64,000 nucleotides of DNA from Chlorocebus sabaeus (GCF_047675955.1 NC_132909.1:43947931-44011930), one strand, 5' to 3'; counted from the first letter of the stretch, positions 34,844 through 45,653 are shown. Notes: generated from the letters alone by a model not told the origin. Made by a program: numbers and translations.

Positions 34844-35140
34844 TGCCCCCGAAAGGCACCTCAGCCTGTGAGTGCTGAGGAACCAGCTCCTCTGGCTGGT
34901 TTTCCAGTCGGACTGGCCATTGCTCTCCAGAAGTGCTCTGTTAGCAAACGTGATGTGGAAACGATCACAGATGGTGTTTTCTCGTTGTTCTCCAGAATTT
35001 ATACGGGGGAGACAAATCGGTAATTACCAAGTCTGCGCTCGGGTACCAAAGCTCTGAAGCTCTCTGAACAGTTGCCATACTTGAGTTGATGAATGTGTTA
35101 TTCATGATGTCTCATCTCTTCATTGCATCTTGAGAGACTT

Positions 35141-35146
35141 AATAAA
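35141..35146 (+). terminator. Poly(A) signal AATAAA (proximal)
   Basis: AATAAA lies in 'gagacttaataaaatttt', 1.2 kb after the stop codon in sense orientation. A modestly G/T-rich stretch ('atcaggtggggagt') follows about 30 bases later. This makes a usable but not outstanding polyadenylation site. Confidence 0.5.
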
Positions 35147-35646
35147 ATTTTAGCAACAGTACAGAATAGCTCTATCAGGTGGGGAGTAATCATTAAACAG
35201 ATTAAATCGGCCCCAGATTTACATGTCTCTTTAGAATCCACAGTGTAAGCAAACTACAGTTACAAAAGGATGGGGGTTGTAAACTCTCTGAGACTCTGCA
35301 CTTTTCGCACGTGTAGCATCGTCAAGTGCTGTCTTATTACAGCCTTTGTAAGGAGAGGCAGGCTCCCCCTGGGGTGGGCTCTGCAGCTGCTCTATTTCCA
35401 GGCGTGTGATCGCTGCCACTCTACAGATTCCCCAGCAGTCTGCTGTGTGTAACTCCACTCAGTTCTCCACTCATTCTTCCTCGTGAAGCAGGAGCATTAA
35501 AGTTTTAAGTATGGGCAAAAATCTGGAAAACTTAGGATCCTCCTCACACCCTGGGATTAGGGGACACAGCAGTGGCTAGGGCATCAGCCCCAGAACTGAG
35601 TGGGAAATGCCACTTGTATTGGCTGTAAAGAAATCCTGGCTTTGGG

Positions 35647-36244
35647 CTGGGCATAGTGGCTCAAGCCTGTAATCCCAGCACTTTGGGAGGCTGAGGCGGG
35701 TGGATCACCTGAGGTCAGGAGTTTGAGACCAGCCTGGCCAACATGGTAAAACCCCATCTATACTAAAAATACAAAAAAAAAAATTAGCCAGGCGTGGTAG
35801 CAGGCACCTGTAATCCCAGCTACTCAGGAGGCTGAGGCAAGATAATCACTTGAACCTGGGAGGCGGGGGTTGCTGTGAGCTGAGATCATGCCACTGCACT
35901 CCAGTCTGGGCAACAGAGCAAGACTCCATCTCAAAAAAAAAAAAAAAAATGCTGGGCGCGGTGGCTCACGCCTGTAATTTCAGCACTTTGGGAGGCCTAG
36001 GCAGGTGGATCACGAGGTCAAGAGATCAAGACCATCCTGGCCAACATGGTGAAACCCCATCTCTACTGAAAATGCAAAAAATTAGCTGGGTGTGGTGGCA
36101 GGTGCCTGTAGTCCCAACTACTCAGGAGGCTGAGGCAAGAGAATCACTTGAACCGGGGAGGCAGAGGTTGCAGTGAGCCGAGATTATGCCACTTCACTCC
36201 AGCCTGGCAGCAGAGCGAGACTCTGTCTCAAAAAAAAAAAAAAA
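35647..36244 (+). repeat. Alu pair inside one target-site duplication
   Basis: Two full plus Alus (35647-35950, 35952-36244) share outer flanks 'aaatcctggcttt' and 'atatcctggctttc', with only an A-tail between them. The second most likely inserted into the tail of the first. Confidence 0.85.
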
Positions 36245-37390
36245 GAAAAGATATCCTGGCTTTCTTTAAGCCACAGACTTCCTAGGCTGTGGTCCGAGCT
36301 CCTTGTCTGCCTGGTCCCTGTCACCTTGCAGTGCCACCACCCCCAGGGGCTCTGCTTGCTTCCAGTGGCTTCTGTAGCTTTGGCAACTGGCAGATCTTTA
36401 TGGCAGTAGAGGTGCCAGCATGGAGGATGGGGCTTGGGTTTATTACCCAACCCTCGAACAAACCAGCCTGTGGGGGCCTGGAGTAGAGCTGGTTTTGGGG
36501 AACCACAGGTGCGGGGGGTTCATCTTCTCCTTTCTCCTTCTCCTTTCCTGACTCCTCCGACAGCTTCCATGTTGGCCGTGGGTCAGGTGAATGGATGGAG
36601 CTCCGAGCGGGGCTCGGCCCGCTGGCCCGAGCGAGGCACACACACCTACAGCGTGGATCAAGCTCGCTCTCTCCAGCATCGCCCTGACCATTCCATATGC
36701 TTTGTCCTAGCATGTTAATTCTTGACTTTCTCCACTTCATTTTACTAAAAAGTTAAATGCTTTAGGAATTTGTGGTGTGTGGCCACTGACCACCCCCCAC
36801 CTCCTGCCGCTCCTCCAAGTTTGAGCTGAGATGGTTCTGTGAGTCCTTGGCAGGGGTCAGAGGGCACACCTCCTTGAACCTAGAAAGTCCCTACACTCTC
36901 AGAGGACGCCTCTCCTGTGGATTCAGCGCTGGGGCAGTGAAGGTGTCGGGAGCCAGCAGAGCATGGTGCGTGCTGCCAGCTGCCGGCCGGCCGGGATAGA
37001 GGAGATGCCACTGGCCCTCCGTGCCCCCAGCCCCTCCCTCTTAATCGAGGCTGCCCTTGCTCTCTGCAGAGGCCACTCTGCAGGATCCTCATGTCGCGCG
37101 TGACGTGTGGTGGCACAGCCGTGTCAAAGTCACAGTGTCTTTTCTGTCGTTCTAGTTCCAGGGTCACCCCCGAGAGGACAACAGGCATCTGGAAGTGCTC
37201 TCTCGCCCCTCTGGGTGCTTACTGTCTCTGGCTTGTTTCCATCACTGGAAATCACTTAGAGAATTGTAGTGTTTTTGGTCCTTGATAAAGCCTAGAAGAC
37301 ATTTGTGATGTTATAAAATGGAAGTTTTGTTTTGTTTCTGTTTTTTAAGATCTAAGAAGTTGTGAATGTTGTTAATCATTTAGCCGTTGC

Positions 37391-37396
37391 AATAAA
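37391..37396 (+). terminator. Poly(A) signal AATAAA (distal)
   Basis: AATAAA in 'gttgcaataaatgtagagg' is followed about 15 bases later by a CA and a GT-rich stretch ('gtgtgccagggtctcc', then 'actgtgttttt'). The spacing matches a strong mammalian cleavage site. The 300 bases before it are Alu-free and AT-rich, as many 3' UTR ends are. It could end a long SUGP2 transcript or an unrelated one. Candidate acceptors lie at 37070 ('ctctctgcag') and 37155 ('ctgtcgttctag'). Confidence 0.45.
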
Positions 37397-38389
37397 TGTA
37401 GAGGAAATGCAGTGTGCCAGGGTCTCCATGACTGTGTTTTTAAAATCAGATCAGTCACCAGTGCACGCAGATGGGAGTGCAGTGTAGAACCAGATGACGG
37501 CTGCCTCCCAGTACGTGCCCTCCACCGGCGTGGTGCTCCTCCCTCGGGCCCCTCCTAACTGGCTCGCCCCACCTGAGGGACCTTGTGTCACTGTCACCAG
37601 GAAAGCCTGGAAGATGCCAGAGAGCAGGAAGTGACCAAGCACCGGAGGGAGGGTGATTGGCAACGCCGTATACAGAAGCTGCCTTTGAGGGGTATCAGGG
37701 AAGTGGGAGCCATGCCCCTGCTGCCTACGACTCACCTGTGGCCACAGGGCTTTGCCCCATCATCCCAGGGCTGGATGGGACGGCAGTTCCAGCTACCAGA
37801 GTAAAACCATGGCCTGCCTGGGCCTCCCTCTGACTGAGGAGCTGCCTCTCTGTCATCTTCATACTCCCTGCTGTCCCTGGGTGCTACCAGCCTGCCATGG
37901 TTCTCTGCCAACAGCCCCTTGGCCCTCCAGGTGAGGAGGGGCGTGCAGAGGGCACAGCAGGGCCCAAGCCAGCACCCAGGGGATCTGCAGGGGCCTCCGC
38001 CTGACCAAGGTGAGGAGGGGAGGAGCCAGACTGCACAGAGGGGGAAGGTGCTGTGCCCAGGGCAGGTGATGCTCATGTAGGAAGGTCCCTGTGGGCAGCT
38101 TAGCGGGAGCCTTGAGACAAAGCCCTTAGGAAGCTGAGGCAAGACCTCCAACCTCACTTCTGCTGTGCCCCGGGGGAAGCTGTTTCCAGCCGACACCCTC
38201 ACCCTGCCTTCATCTTAGCGATGTCTAACCACTGGGTTCAGTGGCACTCCCCGAGAAAGGCCAGAGCCTGCAGGGAAAATGTGGGGCTCACCTGCAGGGG
38301 GTGAGCAACTGCCAGGAATTTCTCTTCCGTAGCGGAACCCTTCTTCCCCTAGCTCCTCTTAATACCGCCCTGAGGCCGGTCAGGGTGTT

Positions 38390-38510
38390 AGGAGACAGGA
38401 AAAGGGGTGGCCTCCAACCCAGGATGCCTGTCCTGGCGTTTACCCCAGGCAGGTCACTTGATCTCAGGCCTCAGTTTCCCCTCTGCAGACTGGGAAGGAT
38501 CTCATTTGGA
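38390..38510 (+). repeat. MIR SINE
   Basis: 'caggtcacttgatctcaggc' and 'ctcagtttcccctctgcaga' are MIR core and tail words in plus orientation. Confidence 0.65.
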
Positions 38511-38540
38511 AGGTAAAATCTCCCCTGCTGCCTTGTACTG

Positions 38541-38594
38541 GATTGGTGCAAAAGTAATGGCAAAACTCACAATTACTTTCCCAATAACCTAATA
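38541..38594. mobile_element. MADE1-like mariner MITE, shortened
   Basis: 'ttggtgcaaaagtaatgg' at the left and 'attactttcccaataaccta' at the right are the two ends of an inverted-repeat MADE1 element. At about 54 bases it is shorter than the usual 80, with part of the stem missing. MADE1 copies are the source of many miR-548 hairpins, but this one is probably too damaged. Confidence 0.75.
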
Positions 38595-38665
38595 ATTTAG
38601 GACTAACTGGAACCACAAGATGCCTCTCATGGCCTTTCTCCTCCCTGGAGCTTCCCTGGGGCAAG

Positions 38666-38679
38666 ACAGCAGAGGGCGC
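38666..38679 (+). promoter_or_regulatory. CTCF-like motif
   Basis: 'acagcagagggcgc', followed by 'tgcc', fits the CTCF core at 13 of 14 positions. It lies in unique sequence 70 bases after the MADE1 element and 1.3 kb past the distal poly(A) signal. Same direction as the motif at 34830. Confidence 0.45.
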
Positions 38680-39104
38680 TGCCGAGAAGCCCCAGTAGCA
38701 AAAACAAGGAGTGGCTTCAATCCAAGCCTTTGCAGTGCGTGTATGCCCATGTACAGACGTGCACGCATGCATGTTCAAGCAGCACGCGAGGGCTTTTTCC
38801 TTGTAAAAGATGAAAAACCAAACCCAGATGTATGTGGAATGGAGCACAGAGGCTTTCTCCTCCCATGAGTCAAATGACAGGACACACCAAGGGTGCCACT
38901 TGCAGACTGCCGTCCTCTCCCCACGGGCTGTCTCAGCAGTCTCCATGGCCCGTGGGAAAAGAGCAGGTGTTGGGTTGCCTTCGGAGCATATTCCACGTGT
39001 AGATGATCATAGGCACAATCGTGTTTTAGATAGAACCTTTAAAATGCAAATTGTACTTCAAGTTCTATTCTGCTCCCTGCTTTTTTTCACTTAAAAAATT
39101 TCTG

Positions 39105-39560
39105 AGGCTGGGCACCGTGGCTCACGCCTGTAATCCCAGCACTTTGGGAGGCCGAGTCAGGCAGATCACCTGAGGTTGGGAGTTTAAGACCAGTCTGACC
39201 AACATGGAGAAACCCCGTCTGTACTAAAAATACAAAAATTAGCCAGGTGTGGTGGCACATGCCTGTAATCCCAGCCACTCGGGAGGCTGAGGCAGGACAA
39301 TCACTTGAACCCCAGAGGCGGAGGTTTTGTTCAGCAGCGATCACGCCACTGCACTCCAGCCTGGGCAACAAGAGTGACACCCAGTCTCAAAAAAAAGAAA
39401 AAAATCTGAAGCTGCATGTGGTAGCCCATTGCTTGTAATCCCAGCTACTGGAGAGGCTGAGGTGGGAGGATAACCTGAGTCCAGGATTGGAGGCTGTAGT
39501 GAGTTGAGATTGCATCACAGTACTCCAGCCTGGGCAACCCTGTATCTAAGAATACAAACC
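39105..39560 (+). repeat. Alu and Alu monomer
   Basis: 39105-39398 plus Alu and 39408-39560 plus one-arm Alu. 'aatttctga' before the first and 'aaatctgaagctg' between them look like target-site copies. Confidence 0.8.
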
Positions 39561-40524
39561 TGAAATAAACTTACATATACATGTGTATATATGATGGTTT
39601 GTCATTTAGCTAACAGGGTCTCCACCCCTAGCCATTTGGGTTTTGGGCCCTACATCCTAGAATAGGCTTCTTTGTGGATAAAGTCCAGGAAATAGCATAT
39701 GAGAACAAAGGGTCCTCCTGGGGGTCTCCTCACCTTGCTGCCTCCACACAGTTCATATGTCATCTAGCTTTGGGGTGGCCCTGCTGATGCCCCAATTCCC
39801 TGGTTTCCCTGCCTCTTGGGGACAGTGGGGGCTGCGGTTCCTTCAGGTGTCTCCAGCAGGCACTGGCCCTTAGGCTGGGCTCCACTGCCAGCCTTACCCC
39901 CCAATCCCTGACCCCTTGGGATATGGACCTGACTGCTGACTCTCTCTACCTCCTCCAGGTCCCTCAACTCTGTCCTGTCACCCACACCCTGTCACTGTCC
40001 CCACCTTAACAGTCCAGGAGCCTGTGGTGGTTTGGGGTCACCATGTTCCCTGAGAGGCCCGGCCAGGCCTCTCTCTCCCCTGTGTCCACATACTACCCCA
40101 GTGCCCACCCACGGTAGAGGGTGATGTCTTGAGGGCCAGAGATGTGCCAGCAACAGGGATGCTGTCACTGACCCTCTGCTCACAGTCAGTCCTCCCCCAG
40201 GTGGTCAAGTGGTGGGACCCTCCACGCCTCCATTTTCTCCAGTGAAATGCAGCCACCAGCTTGCAGGGTTAAATACATACGGTTACCCAGGACCTCTCTT
40301 AGAGGGTTCAGAGGGACTGGTCTTCTTACCGACTGATCTTTTCACATCCCACCCACTTGGGCCTCAGTTTTCCCTCATGAGGATCCCCAAGCCCTTCTCA
40401 GCTACCCCTGCCCACCCCTCCCTGGCCAGTCTGAGGGTAGGGTGGCCCCCAAACTTGACCACATTCCACAAAGGAGCTAACTAGGGAAAGAGGTATAAGT
40501 TGTCACAAAGTCCCCCCACCCCCA

Positions 40525-40602
40525 TATGTTTGGGGGATTAATCCCCCCCAAGGGTTTGGGGGATTAATCCCCATCATATGTTTGGAAGATTAAGGGCTGG
40601 GC
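40525..40602. repeat. Three-unit tandem repeat with palindromic core
   Basis: A unit of about 26 bases occurs three times. The first two units contain perfect palindromes: 16 bases centred at 40539/40540 (gggggattaatccccc, 40532-40547) and 14 bases at 40559-40572. The third unit (40577-40602) keeps 'atgtttgg' and 'gattaa' but has lost the right half. Not part of any interspersed repeat I know. Confidence 0.75.
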
Positions 40603-40644
40603 AGAGGTAGGAGCTGGGGATGATTGATGAATGCTGGGACTGCA

Positions 40645-40866
40645 GCTTAGGCAACATAGTGAGACCCCACCTCTACAAAAAGAAATTTTTTTTATTAGCA
40701 GGGCATGATAGTCCCACCTGTAGTCCCAGCTACTCGGGAGGCTGAGGTTGGAGGATTGCTTGAGTTAAGAAGTTGGAGGCTGCAATGAGCTATGAATGCA
40801 CCACTGCACCCCAGCCTGGACGACACAGCAAGACCCTGTCACCAACCCCCAACACACAAAAAAAAG
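40645..40866 (+). repeat. 5'-truncated Alu
   Basis: Starts at 'gcttaggcaacatagtgaga' in the left arm and continues through a complete right arm to an A-rich tail with 'ccaacccccaacacac' inside. Confidence 0.75.
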
Positions 40867-41094
40867 GGAATTAAAGGAGCTCACAAAATTTCAACCTCAA
40901 GGCCCACAGCACAGACCATATACTGAGATAAATCTGATCGTCATTGGCCTCTCTGGACTCCAGTGCTCTCATCCAGGAAGGGTCAGTCCATTTCCCAATG
41001 GAAAAACTGAGGCCTGGTGCAGTCTAACTCCAGAGCTTGAATTCTAAACATCAGTATCTGGATTTCCAGCTGGTTTCATCTGATTTAGAAGCTC

Positions 41095-41215
41095 CCTATA
41101 TACACACACTTGCGTACACATGGACACACCCTGTGCAACGCCATGTGTGCATGTATGCACATAGATACAGAGACACATGTACACGTGTGCACACACACAC
41201 ATGCATAGGTCTACA
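41095..41215. repeat. Impure CA repeat
   Basis: CA-rich words broken by 'cgtacac', 'gtgcaac', 'atgtgtgcatgtatgc' and others over about 120 bases. An old, decayed microsatellite. Confidence 0.7.
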
Positions 41216-41549
41216 CACTGCATCTATTTCCCACGAAGTCCATACTCATGGCCCTGAGAACTTTAACACTCAGGAATTACAGCTCTGTAATGACTGGCAC
41301 TATCCACTTCCTTCACACCCCAGGAGGGGGACCTCACGAGCTGAGCTTTTCTTGGCTGGATTTTTCTCCAGCAGTTCCTCAAGTTGGACTCACAGGAGCA
41401 CCATCTCCCAGTTCCTGCAGCTCGTGGCCAGGTGTGAAAAGAGGAGCCTTAGCCTTGAGATTTCAGCTTCCACATCTTCATAACTTGCTTTTTCCAGGAG
41501 CAAAACAAACCTTAAGAATTTGAATCCTCAGTCCTAACATGTCCTGTCT

Positions 41550-41680
41550 GTGCTGTGTGACCTGGGGCACGTGATCCTCCTCTTGGAGCGTCAGCTTCCT
41601 CATTTGCAAATGGGGAGAACAGTAGCATCTACAGAAGGATGCTTAAGAGCAGCACCAGTGCACTGTGAGCTCAGACGTCG
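41550..41680 (+). repeat. MIR SINE
   Basis: 'tgctgtgtgacctggggcac' and 'cagcttcctcatttgcaaat' with 'ggggagaacagtagcatc' follow the MIR order. Confidence 0.75.
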
Positions 41681-41762
41681 GCTGATCTGTTTCCATTGTT
41701 CTGCATCACTGGACCCAGTCCTTGAGGCATCCCATTGACTCACTCCTCCTCCTTAAAACAAA

Positions 41763-42060
41763 GGCCAGGGGCGGTGGCTCACGCCTGTGATCACAGCACT
41801 TTGGGAGGCCAAGGCGGGCAGATCACCTGAGGTCAGGAGTTCGAGACCAGCCTGGCCAACATGGTGAAACCCTGTCTCTACAAAAAATACAAAAATTAGC
41901 CGGGTGCGGTGGTGCACATGTGTAATCCCAGCTACTCGGTAGGCTGAAGCAGGAGAATCGCATGAACCCAGGAGGCGGACATCGCAGTGAGCCGAGATCG
42001 CATCACTGTACTGAAGCCTGGGCAACAAGAGCAAAACTCTGTCTCTAAGTAAATAAATAA
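41763..42060 (+). repeat. Alu
   Basis: Full-length plus Alu with a tail that has become 'aagtaaataaataaatg'. Confidence 0.85.
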
Positions 42061-42212
42061 ATGAAATGAAGTTTCCTGAGTCCTTACCTAGACCCCGTGA
42101 CATGATGGAAGGGCCTTGACTCCAAGGTCCTGGTCACAACGAGTGACTTTGGAAAATTCACTTCGCTCCTTAGGGACCCTAGCATGCTCATGTTAGAATA
42201 AAGATGCTCCAG

Positions 42213-42502
42213 GCTGGGTGTGGTGGCTCACACCTGTAATCCCAGCACTTGAGGAGGGAGAGGAAAGAGGACTGCTTGAGGCCAGGAATTCAAGACCAGC
42301 CTGGGCAACATAACAAGACCTAATCTCTATTAAAATTTAAAAAAAAAAAAAAAAAACTAGCCCAGCATGATGGCACATGCCTGTAGTCCCAGCTACTTGG
42401 GAGGCTGAGGAGGAAGGATCACTTGAGCCCGGGATGTCAAGGCTGCAGTGAGCTGTGATCGCACCACTGCACTCCAGCCTGGGTGACAGAGACCTTGTCT
42501 CT

Positions 42503-42538
<36 letters not shown>

Positions 42539-42845
42539 AGACGGAGTCTCGCTGTGTCTCCCAGGCTGGAGTGCAGTGGCGCGATCTCAGCTCACTGCAA
42601 GCTCCGCCTCCCGGGTTCACGCCATTCTCCCGCCTCAGCCTCCCAAGTAGCTGGGACTACAGGCGCCCGCCACCACGCCCAGCTAGTTTTTTGTATTTTT
42701 AGTAGAGACGGGGTTTCACCATGTTAGCCAGGATAGTCTCGATCTCCTGACCTCTTGATCCGCCCGCCTCAGCCTCCCAAAGTGCTGGGATTATAGGCTT
42801 GAGCCACCGCGCCCGGCGACCTTGTCTCAAAAAAAAAAAAAATTC
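42213..42845. repeat. Old Alu interrupted by a younger Alu
   Basis: A J-like plus Alu (42213-42503, resuming 42821-42845) is cut in its tail region by a minus-strand young Alu (42504-42820). 'gaccttgtctc' occurs on both sides of the inserted copy. The young copy has 'ggctagttttttgtattt'-type and 'ataggcttgagccacc' features. Its T-run exceeds 30 bases. Confidence 0.88.
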
Positions 42846-43344
42846 CAGTTGCAAAGTGTAACATCATTTTCGTAAAAATCTTGTAAAATGTAGACAAGTC
42901 CCCCATATATGGCAATACTGGGCTGTGTTTCAGCACAAAGATGGGTCTACTCCAAACCGGCCACGTGGTAGGCCACGTGGGGTCTGGGCGGGGGTGCCAC
43001 CCCCCACCAACACCCAGCCATGCGCCTCCTTGCAACCAGTTTGAAAGGAAAATCCACTGAAGAATGTTTAGAGGAAGTAAAAACAGCAAAGAACATGCTG
43101 GCAGCAATTGTCAGCCTTTGTTTCAGAGGCAGCTGTGGTCTTAGGAGAAAAAAGGATCAGATTCGAACCAAGACAGTTTCTTCCTGTGTCAAATGGGGAA
43201 ATAAGCCTGGCTTCCTCCCATGGCCATTGTTCAAAGGCTGCTGTGAAAAACCCTCTGACATCTCCCTGGCAGAGGCTCTGATCGGCTTCTTACATCTGTC
43301 TGTTCACTCATTCATTCATTCATTCATTCACCACACATTTTTAT

Positions 43345-44011
43345 TTGTTGGTTTTTGTTTTGAGACAGGGTCTTACTCTGTCGCCCAGGCTGGAGTGTAG
43401 TGGTGCCACCTTGGCTTACTGCAACCTCCGCCTCCAGGATTCACGTGATCCTCCCACCTCAGCCTCCTGAGTAGCTGGGACTATGGGCACGCGCCACCAC
43501 ACCCAGCTAATTTTTGTATTTTTTGGTAGAGAGGGGGCTTTTGCCATTGTGTGGTGGCTCATGCTTATAATCCCAGCACTTTGGGAGGCCGAGGCGGATG
43601 GATCACTTGAGGTCAGGAGTTTGAGACCAGCCTGGGCAACATGGCAAAACTCCATTTCTACTAAAAATACAAAAATTAGCCAGGCATGGTGGTGCACACA
43701 CATAGTTCCAGCTACTCGAGAGGCTGAAGCGGGAGGATCACTTGAACCTGGGAAGTGGAGGTTGCAGTGAGTTGAGATGGCGCCACAGCACTCCAGCCTG
43801 AGTGATAGAGTAAGGCTCTGTCTCAAAAACAAACAAAAAATTTATCATCGTTATCATTATTATTTAAGACAGCATCTCATTCTGTAGCCCAGGCTGGAGT
43901 ACAGTGGAATGATCATAGCTCTCTGCAGCCTTGACCTCCTGGGCTCAAATGATCATCCAGCCTTAGCCCCTGAGTAGCTGGGACTACAGGCGTGTATCAC
44001 CATGCCTGGCC
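43345..44011. repeat. Inverted Alu fragments
   Basis: 43345-43545 minus Alu cut after 'ttttttggtagagaggggg'. 43548-43842 plus Alu lacking its first bases. 43862-44011 minus one-arm Alu. The first two are joined head to head without an intact end, as expected after a rearrangement or an insertion with deletion. Confidence 0.8.
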
Positions 44012-44581
44012 TGATTTACACCTTTTAAAAGAGCAGTCTGGAAGGGCAGGAATGAAAGCAGGTTCTGAACTGTTCCATCTATACCCCTCGGTTCCAGCCC
44101 CATTTAATGGCAGGCACCTGTGCAAGGTATCAGGGCTACCCTGGGCTGCTGGAGCACCCTTTGCCTGAATGCCCACTGGAACCAGAAATGCCTGGAATTG
44201 ACATTCCCCAGGGTAACCCTGACAGCTGAAGAGGGTTGTTATGAATAACTTAGCCAAAAGACACAGAGACATAGACCCCGTGTGCTGGCCAGCTATTTGG
44301 TAAAACAGCCATTCTCAGGTAGTTGTCTGAAATGTGGCCTTAGACAATGTTATAGGCTCCATCTCAACCCCGAGCCCCAGGGAGGTCACTTACAAGGAAC
44401 CCAGAGCAAACCTGCCCTTTCTGGAAATGGCTTGGACATCCCCCCTGCCTGCCCTAGAGCCTTTGACAGTTTCCCTGTTTCAGTCCAGAGATGTTCACCC
44501 TTTCCTTTCCAGCTTTCCATGTTCTTGGCAGGTTGTTGCAAGAGGCAGAGATGTCTGGGCACAACTGTGTCCCTCAGAAAA

Positions 44582-44747
44582 CCTTTCTTCTTCTCCTTCT
44601 TCCTCTTCTTCTCCTTCTCCTTCTCCTTCTCCTTCCTTCTTCCTTCTTTCTTCTTCCTTCTTCTTCTTCCTTCTTCTTCCTCCTCCGTCTTCCTCCTCCT
44701 TCTCCTCCTCCTTCTCCTCCTCCTCCTCCTCCTCCTTCTTTTTTTTT
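44582..44747. repeat. 166-base pyrimidine tract
   Basis: Only C and T on the plus strand apart from a single G at 44687. Built of TTC, TTCC and TCC units, grading from TTC-rich to TCC-rich, and merging into the T-run of the minus Alu that follows, so it is an expanded and mutated Alu tail. Open frames here code only poly-Ser/Leu or Arg/Glu and are not genes. Confidence 0.9.
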
Positions 44748-45042
44748 GAGACGGAGTCTCACTCTGTTGCCCAGGCTGGTGGAGTACAGCCGCTCGATCT
44801 AGGCTCACTGCAACCCCCTGAAACCCCTACCTCCTAGTTTCAAGCAATTATTTTGCCTCAGCCTCCCAAGTAGCTAGGACTACAGGCATGCACCACCACA
44901 CCTGGCTAATTTTTGTATTTTTAGTAGAGATGGGGTTTCACCATGTTGCTCAGGCTGGTCTTGAACTCCTGACCTCAGATGATCCATCCTCCTCTGCCTC
45001 CCAAAGTGTGGAATTACAGGCATGAGCCACTGCGCCTGGTCA
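44748..45042 (-). repeat. Alu
   Basis: Full-length minus Alu with a small insertion ('ggctggtggagtacagccgc'). Its tail is the pyrimidine tract at 44582. Confidence 0.85.
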
Positions 45043-45304
45043 TAAAACCTTCTTTTATCCAAGTCCAAGTAAGTAGGAGTCCAGGGTGGGCACCTGGGGG
45101 GCATCCCTAGATACCAATGGATATTTTATAGCACCAGGCAAAGGACACTTGGCACCTGTGCTCCTTTCACCTTTGGCAACCACAACTCCCTTTACAGATG
45201 AGAAAACTGAGGCCCAGAGGCGTTGGTTAACAACTCTCTGGGGCAGGCAGGAGGGGCATCCAAGCCATTTCCAGAAAGGGCAGTTCTTAAGCAGGGCTGG
45301 CCTT

Positions 45305-45309
<5 letters not shown>

Positions 45310-45339
<30 letters not shown>

Positions 45340-45653
45340 GAGACAGAGTCTCACTCTGTCACCCAGGCTGGAGTGCGGTGGCACTGCAGCTTCAACTTCC
45401 CTGAGCTCAGGTGATCCTCCCATTTCAGCCTCCCAAGTACCCAAGTAGCTGGGACTGCAGGCATGCACCACCATGCCTGGCTAATACATATCTATATCTA
45501 TATCTATATCTATATCTATAGATATAGATATATTTTTAAGACAGGATCTCGCTGTGTTGCCCAGGCTGGTCACAAACTGTTGGACTCAAGTGATCCGCTT
45601 ATTTCAGCCTCCCAAAGTGCTAAGATTATAGACAGGAGCCACGGCAGCCAGCC
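45310..45653 (-). repeat. Alu with a TATATC microsatellite and palindrome
   Basis: Minus Alu with a T-run of over 30 at its start. Its linker holds TATATC repeats that reverse into GATATA, giving a perfect 28-base palindrome at 45505-45532. Flanks 'ctggcctttagctt' and 'ctggtctttgactt' mark the insertion site. Confidence 0.85.

Larger units (their letters stand above)
34561..35165 (+). other. SUGP2: Proposed SUGP2 3' UTR exon, proximal form
   Basis: It begins after the acceptor at 34560 ('atcaaaaccactgatgag') and would end shortly after the AATAAA at 35141. The stretch is unique sequence, free of Alus, whereas most of the flanking introns are full of them. It contains a CTCF-like motif at 34830-34843. 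The end is an estimate placed 15-25 bases beyond the signal. Longer transcripts to 37.4 kb are possible. Confidence 0.5.
1..37410 (+). other. SUGP2: SUGP2 gene, all but the 5' end
   Basis: Eight exons joined in frame give a protein that I recognise from end to end as SUGP2, an SR-related nuclear protein with two SURP modules and a G-patch. Such proteins act in pre-mRNA splicing: SURP modules contact splicing factors and G-patches activate DEAH-box helicases. SUGP2's exact targets are not established to my knowledge. The window-encoded part is 1044 residues, against about 1082 for the human protein, so only about 38 residues and the 5' UTR are missing. The promoter is outside. The 3' boundary is uncertain: a proximal poly(A) signal lies at 35141 and a distal one at 37391. 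The introns are Alu-rich and contain no other gene I can support. Confidence 0.95.

Noticed and set aside
36590..36660. Short GC-rich stretch with several CpGs as a possible promoter
   Set aside because: Under 100 bases, with no TATA, initiator or conserved motif cluster that I can see, and inside or just past the 3' end of SUGP2.
40577..40602. Third tandem unit as a further palindrome
   Set aside because: It keeps 'gattaa' but the C-run is replaced by 'gggctggg', so the inverted half is lost.
44282..44837. Open frames of 100-170 codons on both strands over the pyrimidine tract
   Set aside because: They encode only Ser/Leu/Phe or Arg/Glu/Lys runs from the TTC/TCC repeat and have no splice or homology support.
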